Under the pieces are notes generated by a model. It was not told the DNA's origin. It saw only the letters and a list, made by a program, of their open reading frames with translations, and made no database searches. This document shows, piece after piece, positions 11,389 to 22,525 of a stretch of DNA of 64,000 bases; within the stretch, counting starts at the first letter, position 1, and the number at the start of each line of letters is the position of its first letter. Source of the DNA: Theocolax elegans (Eukaryota > Arthropoda > Insecta > Hymenoptera > Cerocephalidae); contig CM047431.1 in assembly GCA_026168455.1 (NCBI GenBank), positions 59,354,910 to 59,418,909 of the forward strand. Reading direction: 5' to 3'. The position numbers and the translations under genes were made by a program.

Positions 11389-12484
11389 TATACTTATCGA
11401 GAACTGTTTATTCAAATAATAATAACGTATTAAATTGGACAAACTAAACTAAAAATTAAAGGTTAATTCTATCCGTAACACGGTATAGGTATTATGCAAT
11501 TATTAATTAGGCTTTGGCTAGGTGACAAAGGAAGAAAAAATAAAAAGTACAAACTGTCTAAAGATCAAATAGAAAATATTTCAAGTAGACTTGAAAATTT
11601 AAAATATGTTTTGCCAGATGATTTTAATAGACAATATCGACACTTTCTTCTGTACTTGGGACCTTTTGTTTTGAAGAATATTGTAAAATCCTATATTTAT
11701 CGTAACTTTTTAATTTTACATGTAAGCTATCTTATCAAACGATAAATCGGTACAGCATTTCGAAAATGTGGATTTTGCTGAGTCATTAAATATTGATTTT
11801 ATAGAATCGTTTCAAAAAATATACGGTAAGAGAAATGTGTCATTTAATGTACACTCTTTGTTACATTTGGCTAAAGATGTTAAAACTTATGGGCCCCTAG
11901 AAAAGTTTAATGCCTTTCCATTCGAAAATTATCTTGGCTCAATTAAAAAATTAATACGAAAAAGTGATAAACCACTACAACAGATATCAAGAAGATTACA
12001 AGAATATGAAATATTAAAGCATAATTTATACAAAAGTGAAAAAGAAAATATATACCAAGCTCAAAAGATGCATTTCAGTCACCATTTACATTTTGTTGGA
12101 GCAGACGATGAACAATATAAAATTTTACTATTTAACTCCTGGAGATTAAATATTAATGATGACAGAAACAATACCGTTATGTTACCTGATTCGGATATTA
12201 TTAGCGTACAAAATATCCTGAATAAAAACAATAAATTATACATAGTAGGAAGGAAATATAAAATCGTTGGAAAGTTATATACCATTCCAAATTTTAGTAG
12301 TACATTATTAGGAATTCGTATTGTTCATGATGATGATGGTGAAGTAGAATGTTGGCCATGCGATATGATTTATTGCAAGATATTCAAAGTAGCATGCACT
12401 AGTGGTTTTATCACATTCCCCATTATTCATACATTTGTAAATAACAAATAAAAATATAAAAATCTACAATGTTTTAATTATTTA

Positions 12485-13280
12485 ATCTTAGAGAGTGTGA
12501 CAAATTTTTATGTGTTAAAATTAATTTGTTTAAAAATGATTCTAACCTCAAAAAGTGGGTTAGTTCACGTTTTTCAACAATAGCTAACTTTATAGCTATT
12601 TATTTCAAAATCGATCAATTTTTACTACATAACATTATATGTAACATTGATTGCTGGTTTTCTCTACAATTTATCCTTTCGGGTTAGAATTCTTAATCTC
12701 AACGTCAATAACTCATAAACTACTCATAACTGACTCATAAGTCAACATTGATGTTTAAAATAAGGCGGCCACGCCACAATCGAATTTTCAAAAGTTTGGT
12801 GTTTTAAAAAACCGTCAAAAATTTGCAAACATTTGCATGTTAAATTCCATTTCAATTTTCGATAATTTTTTGTAACTTATAAAATATCAGAACTTTTGAC
12901 AGGCTTACATGCCAATTACAAGTTACAGACAATTAAAAAAGTATTGCGTCAAGTTTTTTTTTAGAGCTTTTGGATAAAAAATTCAGTTGTGGCGTGCTTG
13001 CCTTATTTTAAACACCAATGTAGACTTGTGCTTTACGAGGCATTGACCTTGAGATTAAGAATCCTACCCCGACAGGATAAATTCTAGAGAAAACCAGCAA
13101 TCAATGTTACATACAATGTTATACAGTTAAAAGTTGATAGTTTTTTAGATAAATAGCTGTAAAATCAGCTATTGTTAAATAAAACGTCAGAAAGCACACT
13201 TTTTGAGGTTAAAATAACTTTGAAACAAATTATTTTTAACACCTAAAATTTTTTTTTTGTTGACATCTCTAGTCTTTACC
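12485..13280. repeat. Inverted-repeat element after transposase
   Basis: Left-arm sequences such as TTGATTGCTGGTTTTCTC (about 12648) and AACCTCAAAAAGTG (about 12545) recur inverted at about 13090 and 13195. The internal sequence is non-coding. It shares text with the fold-back at 13896-14737, so the two are probably members of one family. Confidence 0.5.
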
Positions 13281-13895
13281 CAAAATTTGGTACATTTTAA
13301 AATTTTGAATCAACCAGTTGACGTGAAATAGCCCATATATATACACATACATATATGGTTAGTTCATCAACATCAATAGAACCTAAATTCCTTAAATATA
13401 ATAGACATCGTTTTAAATAATAAAAATATTTTATACATCAACCAAATACTTCGTTATATGAAAAAAAGAATGTGAATCATGTTCTTTGACGTAAAAAATG
13501 TATTCTTTATTAATGGCTCATAATTGCATATAATATAATTCTATTTCACATTTTTTCACATTTTATCTTTGTTTTGACAATCTTTATTTAAAATGAAAAA
13601 TTTCGCAATTATTGTGGATGAAGATAATAAAATACGAGTAGTGCCAAGTAAATGGCTGACAAATGATAAGAAATGTATATATTGGCCTCCTGTTTCGAAA
13701 ATATCTGACAAACGAATCAATAATAAAAATGAAGGACGTAGCTAAAGATTGGAAAAAATATGCCATTACAAAAATTATTAAAACATGCGATATGTTATGT
13801 TTTAAAATATTATATGTTCTTATAAAAAATCTACTTTTTAATGTACTTTTAAGTATTTGTATGAATCTCAGAATTTAATCCTATTCTGACATATG

Positions 13896-14737
13896 GAGCA
13901 TTCCACGTCAAGTCCAAAACCCAATCTATTGGTCTGTAGCTTGTAATTAGCCTGTATGCCTGTCAAAATTTATGGGGTTTAAAAGCTACCAAAATTTTTT
14001 AAAAATTTACTTGCTAAATTCCATTTAAATTTCTAAAAAAATATGTGTTTCTTTAGATTATCATAATTTTTTACACAATTAACCTTTAGACGACCGGCAT
14101 TTTTACTTTAAATTTTAATATTTTGAAAAGGTACAATTTATATTTATATACACCTAACATATAACCCTTAGAGCACCGGGGTTTTGAAAAATTTGCAAAT
14201 CGCATTTTTCTGTAGAAATGTGGTCTAAGGTCCCTAAGTTAGGGCCAAACTAAGTTAAGATGTTGGCAAGTCAGACTCCTTACGCCTAGAGGCGTATCCC
14301 GGCCCTCTAAAAGTTAAAGGTCAGTTACAAGCTACCGACCGTTTAAAAGGTATTGCTTCAAGCTTTTTTTAGACTTTTGGATGAAAAAATTAATTGTGGC
14401 AAAGTTACAATTTTCTCAAGATCAATATTGACCTACAGTTTGAGACATTGAACTTGAGATTAGAAATTCTAACACAGAAGGATACTTTCTAGAGATATTA
14501 AGTAATCAATGTTACATGTAATGTTCTATAGTAAAAGTTGATTGATTTTGAGATAAATAGCGGTAAACACAGCTGGTGTTGAAAAAAACTTGACAAATTT
14601 AACGCTTTAAGGTTAGAATAACTTTTCAATAAATACATTCCAGTATATAAATTGTTTTTTCTATTTTCTGAATAAGATTTGCAGTGTGTACCTAAAATTT
14701 GGTGCATTTTAAAATTTTACTTGTCGTGGAATGTCTC
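13896..14737. mobile_element. MITE with GAGCATTCCACG termini (copy in duplication 1)
   Basis: The left end GAGCATTCCACGTCAAGT pairs with the right end ACTTGTCGTGGAATGTCTC as an imperfect terminal inverted repeat. The interior is AT-rich and non-coding. The second copy, produced by the tandem duplication, is at 16047-16886. Confidence 0.6.
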
Positions 14738-15164
14738 GTATATATTTTCGGTGCTGTAAAACAGAAATTATTTAATCCAAGTTACTAGCTGTATTGCAGA
14801 AATATAAATTAATATTAAAATTTATTAATAATTATATTTTAATGGATCCTTTAGACTGTCGGTATTTAAGAGGGTATTACCCTTAGAAAAGTGGTAAAAA
14901 ATATACCTCATATCATTTAGCGCCCTTTTCATGACATAACTTTAATCATTACCTGATACTCATATACTTCATACAAATACTAGCAAATCTTTGACATTGT
15001 AAATTAAGCAATTAAATTGTTTTATTATTACAGCTATAGTAATAAAAATACGTTTTCGATAGAGTATCCGTAAAGTACGACTTTACGTCTGTTTTGCGGC
15101 CGTAAAGAGGGACTTTACGAATACGTGTACGAAAAAAAATATATTGACATTGTTAGAAACTTAA

Positions 15165-15548
15165 GGGGATGGCATATCTAGTGTATTATCGACTGAGTAA
15201 AAAAGGTTAATTATTACATTTAATTTAAAAAATATGTAATTTGATGGAAAACCCGAATACAGAAGTCCTAGATAATTAAATAAGTCATTATACAAATTTC
15301 TAGGTCAATACATCGAGGACACCCTAGAAAATTTCTGCACCGAAAATGTACGATTTTCCGTGATTTTTCGGTGCAGAAATTTTTAGGGTGTCCTCGATGT
15401 ATTGACCTAGAAATTTGTATAATGACTTATTCTTTAATTATCTAGGACTTCTGTATTCGGGTTTTCCATCAAATTACATATTTTTTAAATTAAATGTAAT
15501 AATTAACCTTTTTTACTCAGTCGGTAATGTACTAGTTATGCCACCTCC
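15165..15548. mobile_element. Near-perfect 384-bp hairpin element
   Basis: The two arms of about 180 bases are almost exact inverted complements around a centre near 15350. The ends read GGGGATGGCATA and TATGCCACCTCC. A hairpin MITE is the simplest reading. The tandem duplication carries a second copy at 17314-17698. Confidence 0.75.
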
Positions 15549-16046
15549 TTATCGAATTCTCTCTCAAAATGTATTGTTCGCGCCTCGGCCGTAAACTTTT
15601 CAGCTTCGCGTGTAAAGGAGCGATCCTCTGCTTCGCAAATCCGGGGATGCTACTTTCCATACTCGGCCGAAAAATTTTAACTTTACAGCCTTACCACGAA
15701 AACTACTATTTTTGTTGTAGACACTTACACTGACGCTAAAGACGAATCAAAATTTCGCAATTATTGTGGATGAAGATAATAAAATACGAGTAGTGCCAAG
15801 TAAATGGCTGACAAATGATAAGAAATGTATATATTGGCCTCCTGTTTCGAAAATATCTGACAAACGAATCAATAATAAAAATGAAGGACGTAGCTAAAGA
15901 TTGGAAAAAATATGCCATTACAAAAATTATTAAAACATGCGATATGTTATGTTTTAAAATATTATATGTTCTTATAAAAATCTACTTTTTAATGTACTTT
16001 TAAGTATTTGTATGAATCTCAGAATTTAATCCTATTCTGACATATG

Positions 16047-16886
16047 GAGCATTCCACGTCAAGTCCAAAACCCAATCTATTGGTCTGTAGCTTGTAATTA
16101 GCCTGTATGCCTGTCAAAATTTATGGGGTTTAAAAGCTACCAAAATTTTTTAAAAATTTACTTGCTAAATTCCATTTAAATTTCTAAAAAATATGTGTTT
16201 CTTTAGATTATCATAATTTTTTACACAATTAACCTTTAGACGACCGGCATTTTTACTTTAAATTTTAATATTTGAAAAGGTACAATTTATATTTATATAC
16301 ACCTAACATATAACCCTTAGAGCACCGGGGTTTTGAAAAATTTGCAAATCGCATTTTTCTGTAGAAATGTGGTCTAAGGTCCCTAAGTTAGGGCCAAACT
16401 AAGTTAAGATGTTGGCAAGTCAGACTCCTTACGCCTAGAGGCGTATCCCGGCCCTCTAAAAGTTAAAGGTCAGTTACAAGCTACCGACCTTTTAAAAGGT
16501 ATTGCTTCAAGCTTTTTTTAGACTTTTGGATGAAAAAATTAATTGTGGCAAAGTTACAATTTTCTCAAGATCAATATTGACCTACAGTTTGAGACATTGA
16601 ACTTGAGATTAGAAATTCTAACACAGAAGGATACTTTCTAGAGATATTAAGTAATCAATGTTACATGTAATGTTCTATAGTAAAAGTTGATTGATTTTGA
16701 GATAAATAGCGGTAAACACAGCTGGTGTTGAAAAAAACTTGACAAATTTAACGCTTTAAGGTTAGAATAACTTTTCAATAAATACATTCCAGTATATAAA
16801 TTGTTTTTTCTATTTTCTGAATAAGATTTGCAGTGTGTACCTAAAATTTGGTGCATTTTAAAATTTTACTTGTCGTGGAATGTCTC
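16047..16886. mobile_element. MITE with GAGCATTCCACG termini (duplicate copy)
   Basis: This is the same element as at 13896-14737, carried by the 2.15-kb duplication. It differs by a few single-base indels. Confidence 0.6.
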
Positions 16887-17313
16887 GTATATATTTTCGG
16901 TGCTGTAAAACAGAAATTATTTAATCCAAGTTACTAGCTGTATTGCAGAAATATAAATTAATATTAAAATTTATTAATAATTATATTTTAATGGATCCTT
17001 TAGACTGTCGGTATTTAAGAGGGTATTACCCTTAGAAAAGTGGTAAAAAATATACCTCATATCATTTAGCGCCCTTTTCATGACATAACTTTAATCATTA
17101 CCTGATACTCATATACTTCATACAAATACTAGCAAATCTTTGACATTGTAAATTAAGCAATTAAATTGTTTTATTATTACAGCTATAGTAATAAAAATAC
17201 GTTTTCGATAGAGTATCCGTAAAGTACGACTTTACGTCTGTTTTGCGGCCGTAAAGAGGGACTTTACGAATACGTGTACGAAAAAAAATATATTGACATT
17301 GTTAGAAACTTAA

Positions 17314-17698
17314 GGGGATGGCATATCTAGTGTATTATCGACTGAGTAAAAAAGGTTAATTATTACATTTAATTTAAAAAATATGTAATTTGATGGAAAA
17401 CCCGAATACAGAAGTCCTAGATAATTAAATAAGTCATTATACAAATTTCTAGGTCAATACATCGAGGACACCCTAGAAAATTTCTGCACCGAAAATGTAC
17501 GATTTTCCGTGATTTTTCGGTGCAGAAATTTTTTAGGGTGTCCTCGATGTATTGACCTAGAAATTTGTATAATGACTTATTCTTTAATTATCTAGGACTT
17601 CTGTATTCGGGTTTTCCATCAAATTACATATTTTTTAAATTAAATGTAATAATTAACCTTTTTTACTCAGTCGGTAATGTACTAGTTATGCCACCTCC
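17314..17698. mobile_element. Hairpin element (duplicate copy)
   Basis: This is the duplicate of the hairpin at 15165-15548, again with nearly perfect arms. Confidence 0.75.
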
Positions 17699-18663
17699 TT
17701 ATCGAATTCTCTCTCAAAATGTATTGTTCGCGCCTCGGCCGTAAACTTTTCAGCTTCGCGTGTAAAGGAGCGATCCTCTGCTTCGCAAATCCGGGGATGC
17801 TACTTTCCATACTCGGCCGAAAAATTTTAACTTTACAGCCTTACCACGAAAACTACTATTTTTGTTGTAGACACTTACACTGACGCTAAAGACGAATCAA
17901 AATTACCCAATTTGGATACTGTCACAGATCCTAGTGATGACGAAAATTTAAAAAGGTCGAGGGGAAAGAGACATAAAAAATTGCTGGAAAATGATGATCA
18001 ACTGACACCCAAAAAAAGTAAAAAGAATGATGAGGTTACAAAAGATGATGAAAATGAAAAGGTTGAAAGATACAAAAAAAATATTAATGTAAACAGTGAT
18101 GACGATTCTGATGCTTCAAATGCAGATTCTCTAAAAAGTTCAGAAGCTTCTACATCTCATAAAATTAAAAAAAATTCATTGAATACAGGAAATAATAGTA
18201 CTGCTCCGCCTGCAACCCTTAATATGTTAGGAACAAAGCAATTGCTTAGTAAGTACATTTGACTATTTTTACTACATAAATATCATAATAAAAATTTAAA
18301 ACAAGAGTAATTTGTAAACAGCTAGCGCTGAAGTTGATATTGAACCACCAGCCGTTTCAGAAACCGAAAAAGGGCAAGAATCTGGAAAGGATTTTGACGT
18401 CAGTGATATGTCTGATCGACAAATTTTAATTGCAAATTATGGTACAATTAATATTTTTTTACTATTTTAAATATGTTAAGTCTTACCTGTCTAAAATTTG
18501 CTAATGTTCTCAACGACTTTTCATACTACCCTCTATTTTGTCAGAAATAAATGTATACAAAAAGATTAGAATTTTAAATTTTAAGGCTATGTAGAATTTT
18601 TATACTATTCTTATGTACAATTTTTATGCGATATTTGGTGTATGATCGCCATTAGTTTCTCGA

Positions 18664-19067
18664 TTAACGAGATGTGATAGTCAAATTACAGGGATCTACT
18701 TTTAAAAACTCAAAAATTTTCTGCAATTATCGAACTAAAAATCTGAAAAAATTCACAAGGGACTCTTGAGTAATATAGAAGAAGCGGATAGAGAGATTTT
18801 CTTGAAATAATTAATTTTATATTAAATTAATTAAAAATTAATAACCACTTTTCGTGGCTAATAATTGGGTGAGAAATTGATCTTTGCGGCCGCACAAAAA
18901 TCTCGATCATTTAGTGATAAAAAATTTAAAAAAAAATCATACTATTCAAAGCAAGTAGAATATTGTTACAGAGAATTTTTTGGAAAAAGTCAACCTACTG
19001 TTAATTAAAAAATAAATAAGAAGTCCAATGTTTTAGTTTCACATTTCCTTAAGATACTAAAAGAAAT
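18664..19067. mobile_element. TTAA-flanked MITE, GAGATGTGAT subtype
   Basis: It opens TTAACGAGATGTGATAGTC and closes with ACATTTCCTTAAG, giving an inverted terminal repeat that begins at TTAA. The interior has the family phrases AAATCTGAAAAAATTC and TTACAGGGATCTAC. It sits in the intron between exons 3 and 4 of the DUF4806-like gene. Confidence 0.6.
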
Positions 19068-20077
19068 TCCAAGTATTTTCTTTTAAACGCAACTTTTATA
19101 AAATCGATTGATGAAAAATAAATAGATAAGCTGTCTATTCAAGATTGTGTCGATTGAATAATTAGATTTTCTTAAAAATTAAAAATACGAAGGCTTTATG
19201 CACTAAAACCTAACCTCAAAATTAACGTTGAGTAGATTACATTTTTCGATTACGTTTCATGGATTGTAGAAAATTACTGATTTGAAAGTTTTCATAAGAA
19301 ATCTTGTAATTGATAGTGCGCGCAAAGAATTTTTTTATTAAATTAAAAATGGTTTTTAATTTTTATTCCAAAATTATAATACAACGCTCCGTTGCAAGCC
19401 TATAGTAAATATGCACGATCGGTAAATTGAGTTTTTCTAACTTTTCGTGTACAAATTTTAATAAGTATTTAAAAAAATGTTGAGCGCACTTCATTTTGTT
19501 GCTGTGAAGGATACTCAACTATTATTTTTTATGATTATTAACACTTAGGATTGAAATAATTGAAAAACTAGGTAGATTTCTACTTATCTTGGTAAACGGA
19601 GTCTTAAAATATCTGCCCTACATTAAAGTAAGAAGTTGTTGAAACATTAAAAAATTTTGTTTATGCTACACTTTATACATTTTGTCTATTAATATTAGTT
19701 ATTTTTATTATATTCTAGCGATGTTGAGAAAATTATTAGAGAAAGCTAATGTAAATTCTAAAAAAATGGCACAATTGGAGCAGAAGGTGGTTCGAAATAA
19801 GACAGATACCGAAATTATTCGGGTATCCCAGGAACAAGTTTCAGAACTTTTGAAATATTTCCCCATTGACGGTGAGGAGAATCATCCGCTGCGGAAAATG
19901 TCGGTAGTGGAGAAAAAATTGAATGAAAAAGATAAAAAAATTTTACGAAATACGGTAAATATTAAGAGATTTATATTTTGTGACTTTAAATACGTTAATA
20001 CATATCTACGAATAACAGAGAAATTGAAAATAAAAAAATACCGGATTGCAAAAAGGGAGGCGGGGCTTTAGCCCCCT

Positions 20078-20399
20078 TCCCTTAACCCATTTCTTCCTAA
20101 CTGGACATTTTATAATCGATTGGTTTTTTGCCCAGAAAATTGTCGAAAAAAACTTTTCTGAACTAAAATGGCGATTTACATTTGGTGAAAAATCAGAAAT
20201 ACATTTTTCAACATTTTGATATGCTTGTTTAAAATAAAACGGTTTAACGAAGATCGTGAGACGGATTCATGTTGCAAATGGTATTGGTAAACATGATAAA
20301 CAAGTGCTTCTGGTTATTATTATTTTTTTTTCGACAATTTTCTAGGCAAAAAACGAATTGTCTATAAAATGTCCGCTTAGAAAGAAATGGATTAAGGGG
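20078..20399. mobile_element. MITE with CCCTTAACCCATTTCTT termini
   Basis: The left terminal block (CCCTTAACCCATTTCTTCC, then GGACATTTTATA) is mirrored at the right end (TATAAAATGTCC, then AAGAAATGGATTAAGGG). Arms of about 60-70 bases also share TTTTTTGCCCAGAAAATTGTC. The interior is non-coding. Confidence 0.65.
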
Positions 20400-20563
20400 G
20401 TGTCGCGCCTTCATTTAAAATACACACTTACCGATATTAACTGATTTTTCAAATTTATCTTTTAATTTGCATATTTGTTGAATTGTATGAGTTAAGGTAC
20501 ATTCTATAATGTTTAACAATTGTGGGTGTGCTAAAAAAAATTAGAAAAAATGAAAATTAAAAA

Positions 20564-22525
20564 CTATGTTTGAAATATCAAATACAGAAATCTGTAATCT
20601 GTACGGACTCCCCTTAAGCATACAAATGTACAAATACATGTACAAATACCAAGTTTTCTCATTAATTTTGAATGTGAAATTGTATCGAAAGCCTTAGAAA
20701 AATCAAATAAAATAAGAATAGTAACCATTCGCTTATCTATTGCCTCTCTCACATCGTCTAATACTCCCAAAAGAGCTGTTTGCGTGCTATGACCACGACG
20801 AAAACCCGCTTGTCTATCATTTAATAATTCATTATTCTCAAGATATTGCGAGAATTGACTCTGTACCAATCTCTCCAGCAACTTGGACAATATGGGTAGT
20901 AATACTATTGGTCTAGTTTCAGATGGTGTTGTAGTACTACCAACTTTAGAAAGTGGTAGTAATATTGCTTTTTTCCAATCCGTGGGAAAGATACCAGTAT
21001 TGAGAGAGCGATTAAATAAAGCTAAAATATGAGATGATATTGTAGTCAACGACAGGTTAATCATCGTAATAGTAATGCCATCATAACCTTTTGCTTTCGA
21101 TGTAGTGGCCTTGATAGCTTCAAGTAATTTAGAATAACTGATTGCCTAAAACCTAAAAGGAGTATTTACAGATTGGTAACAATTTGTATGAAATAATTCT
21201 TCCATACTAAAATTATCGCCTGAAATATTAATCCTAGATACACTTGCATAATGTTTATTGAGTTCATCAGCAGTGAAGTATAGTAATGGTGAGGGGTGTT
21301 TGTAACCTGTCAATCCAATTTTATTCAGCTCCCTCCATTTGGATCGCGAATTTGTAGCATTATGTAATCGAGTTTCAAGGTGCTGATTTTTTGCTGTATC
21401 TAACATATTACTTATCTTATTTCGTAAGACCCTATAGCGATTAATATTGATAGGTAGGCCCGAGCGACAGGCCACTTTATAGGCTTTATCACGAGTGCGC
21501 ATTAGCATTCTAATATCATGCGAAACCCATGGTTTGTGAATTGGTTTGATTGTAGTACTTCGCTGAGGGCAGACAGCATTGAACGTTTCCAATAAAGAAT
21601 TTTGAAATATCTCAATTTCATCATTTAAATCTAAATCTAAATTCCTAGTACAAGTTATATTTATTCTATTTTCTATATTATTATCATTATTATCATTAAC
21701 ATATGAGACGGAACAGGCTGCAGCTTTTGAAGAGAATTTGTTCTCAAAGATTTCGGTGAACTGATCTAAATTAAATGAGGTAAAGTTTCTATAAGTGATA
21801 TTTTTTGGAGGTTGAACTTTTTTAGCAATATTATATTCTATCTCTACAAAGTCGTGACCTGCAGAAAAGGGAGCTACCGATTTCTCGTATCTTTTAACAA
21901 AACCAGACTCCTTAACTAGGAAAAGGTCGAGCCACGTATGGGAAATAGTACCTGTTGTGCTCGACATTGCATGATGTGTTGGCTGGGATTTGACGAGTGA
22001 AAGTGATAGAGTATCCATAATATTATTAAGATAGTGCGAGTCGGGGCTTTCTGATAACATGTTAATGTTAAAATCACCTGTAATAATTACGTGAGTATAT
22101 GATGGTAAAATTTCCATAAGTTCCTTGAAAAATTCTATAGGGTATGAGGCTTTCGGTCGCCTATAGATAACAGAGAAAAGCAGTTTTAAATTTAAAATAG
22201 AAATTTCAATTGTTAGATATTCAGGTAAGTTATTAAACACTTCCTCTGATTGATTTATTAATTTCACACGATAGGTGTTTCTAACATAAATCGCTACACC
22301 GCCTCCCTCCTTGCCTATTCTATCTAGTCGATAAAGAGCGAATCCCTCAAGAGTGACCAAAGCATTTTTATCATTGGGCTTAAGAAATGTCTCAGAAATA
22401 GCAATTATATCATAATAATTATTGATGCAATGTGTTTCAAGTAAAGTGAAATTACTCTTCAACCGATTAATATTAATGTGCCCAATTGATAATGTACTAC
22501 ATGCTATTGGTTTTAAAAGCTGCAA
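20564..22525 (-). pseudogene. LINE ORF2: AP endonuclease plus truncated reverse transcriptase
   Basis: Starts at 22525 and encodes an APE-type endonuclease. Visible motifs are GHININRL, ISETFL, GGGVAIYVR, TGDFNIN, HTWLDLFLV and SAGHDFVEIEY, the usual metal-binding and catalytic blocks in order. A TAG at 21148-21146 interrupts the frame. The same frame then continues into RT blocks: KGYDGIT, FPTDWKKAILLPLSK, RPIVLLPILSKLLERLV, QAGFRRGHST and DFSKAFDTISH. RT similarity ends at about 20644, and unrelated sequence runs to the stop at 20564. The YADD-type active site is absent. Two defects, the stop and the truncation, make it inactive. Confidence 0.8.

Larger units (their letters stand above)
7065..12451 (+). 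pseudogene. Tnp2/CACTA-like DNA transposase gene, broken
   Basis: Pieces in order: ATG at 7065; an in-frame TGA at 7101; an open stretch to 7970 with INIDGAPLVG; a TATC microsatellite that breaks the frame; a stretch (about 7975-8470) with GIYHGVSKPEN, DAPAKSF, CSKCT and RTDESFK, carrying a TAG at about 8078; then an interruption of about 3 kb; then 11494-11745 and 11768-12451 with RLWLGDKGR, FLLYLGPFVLK, FNVHSLLHLAKDV and YGPLEKFNAFPFENYLG. This block order matches a transposase family common in arthropod genomes, which I place near Tnp2/CACTA from memory. The N-terminal 150 residues are acidic and low-complexity. Several stops and insertions make it non-functional. Terminal inverted repeats of the original transposon were not identified. 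Confidence 0.65.
13597..17900. repeat. Head-to-tail tandem duplication, 2 x 2.15 kb
   Basis: The segment starting AATTTCGCAATTATTGTGG at about 13599 is repeated from about 15751. The copies run to about 15748 and 17900 with only occasional single-base run-length differences. The junction lies at a shared AAAATT, compatible with microhomology. Each copy holds exon 1 of the DUF4806-like gene, one MITE and one hairpin element. Confidence 0.85.
13592..19954 (+). pseudogene. DUF4806-like gene fragment with duplicated first exon
   Basis: Exon 1 (ATG 13592, repeated without the ATG at about 15752) encodes FAIIVDEDNKIRVVPSKWL and WPPVSK. One extra A in an A-run then shifts the frame before DVAKDWKKY. 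Exon 2 (17871-18248, acceptor TTGTTGTAG, donor GTAAGT) is charged and low-complexity with Lys/Asp/Ser runs. Exon 3 is 18322-18441. Exon 4 (19719-19954) ends in FPIDGEENHPLRKMSVVEKKL, like the start of a DUF4806 domain. The splice phases of exons 2-4 agree. N-terminal W..WPP plus C-terminal DUF4806 is a known hymenopteran architecture (from memory). Downstream exons are missing; a MITE and a LINE follow. The shared frameshift in both exon-1 copies suggests decay before duplication, or a consensus error. Confidence 0.5.
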
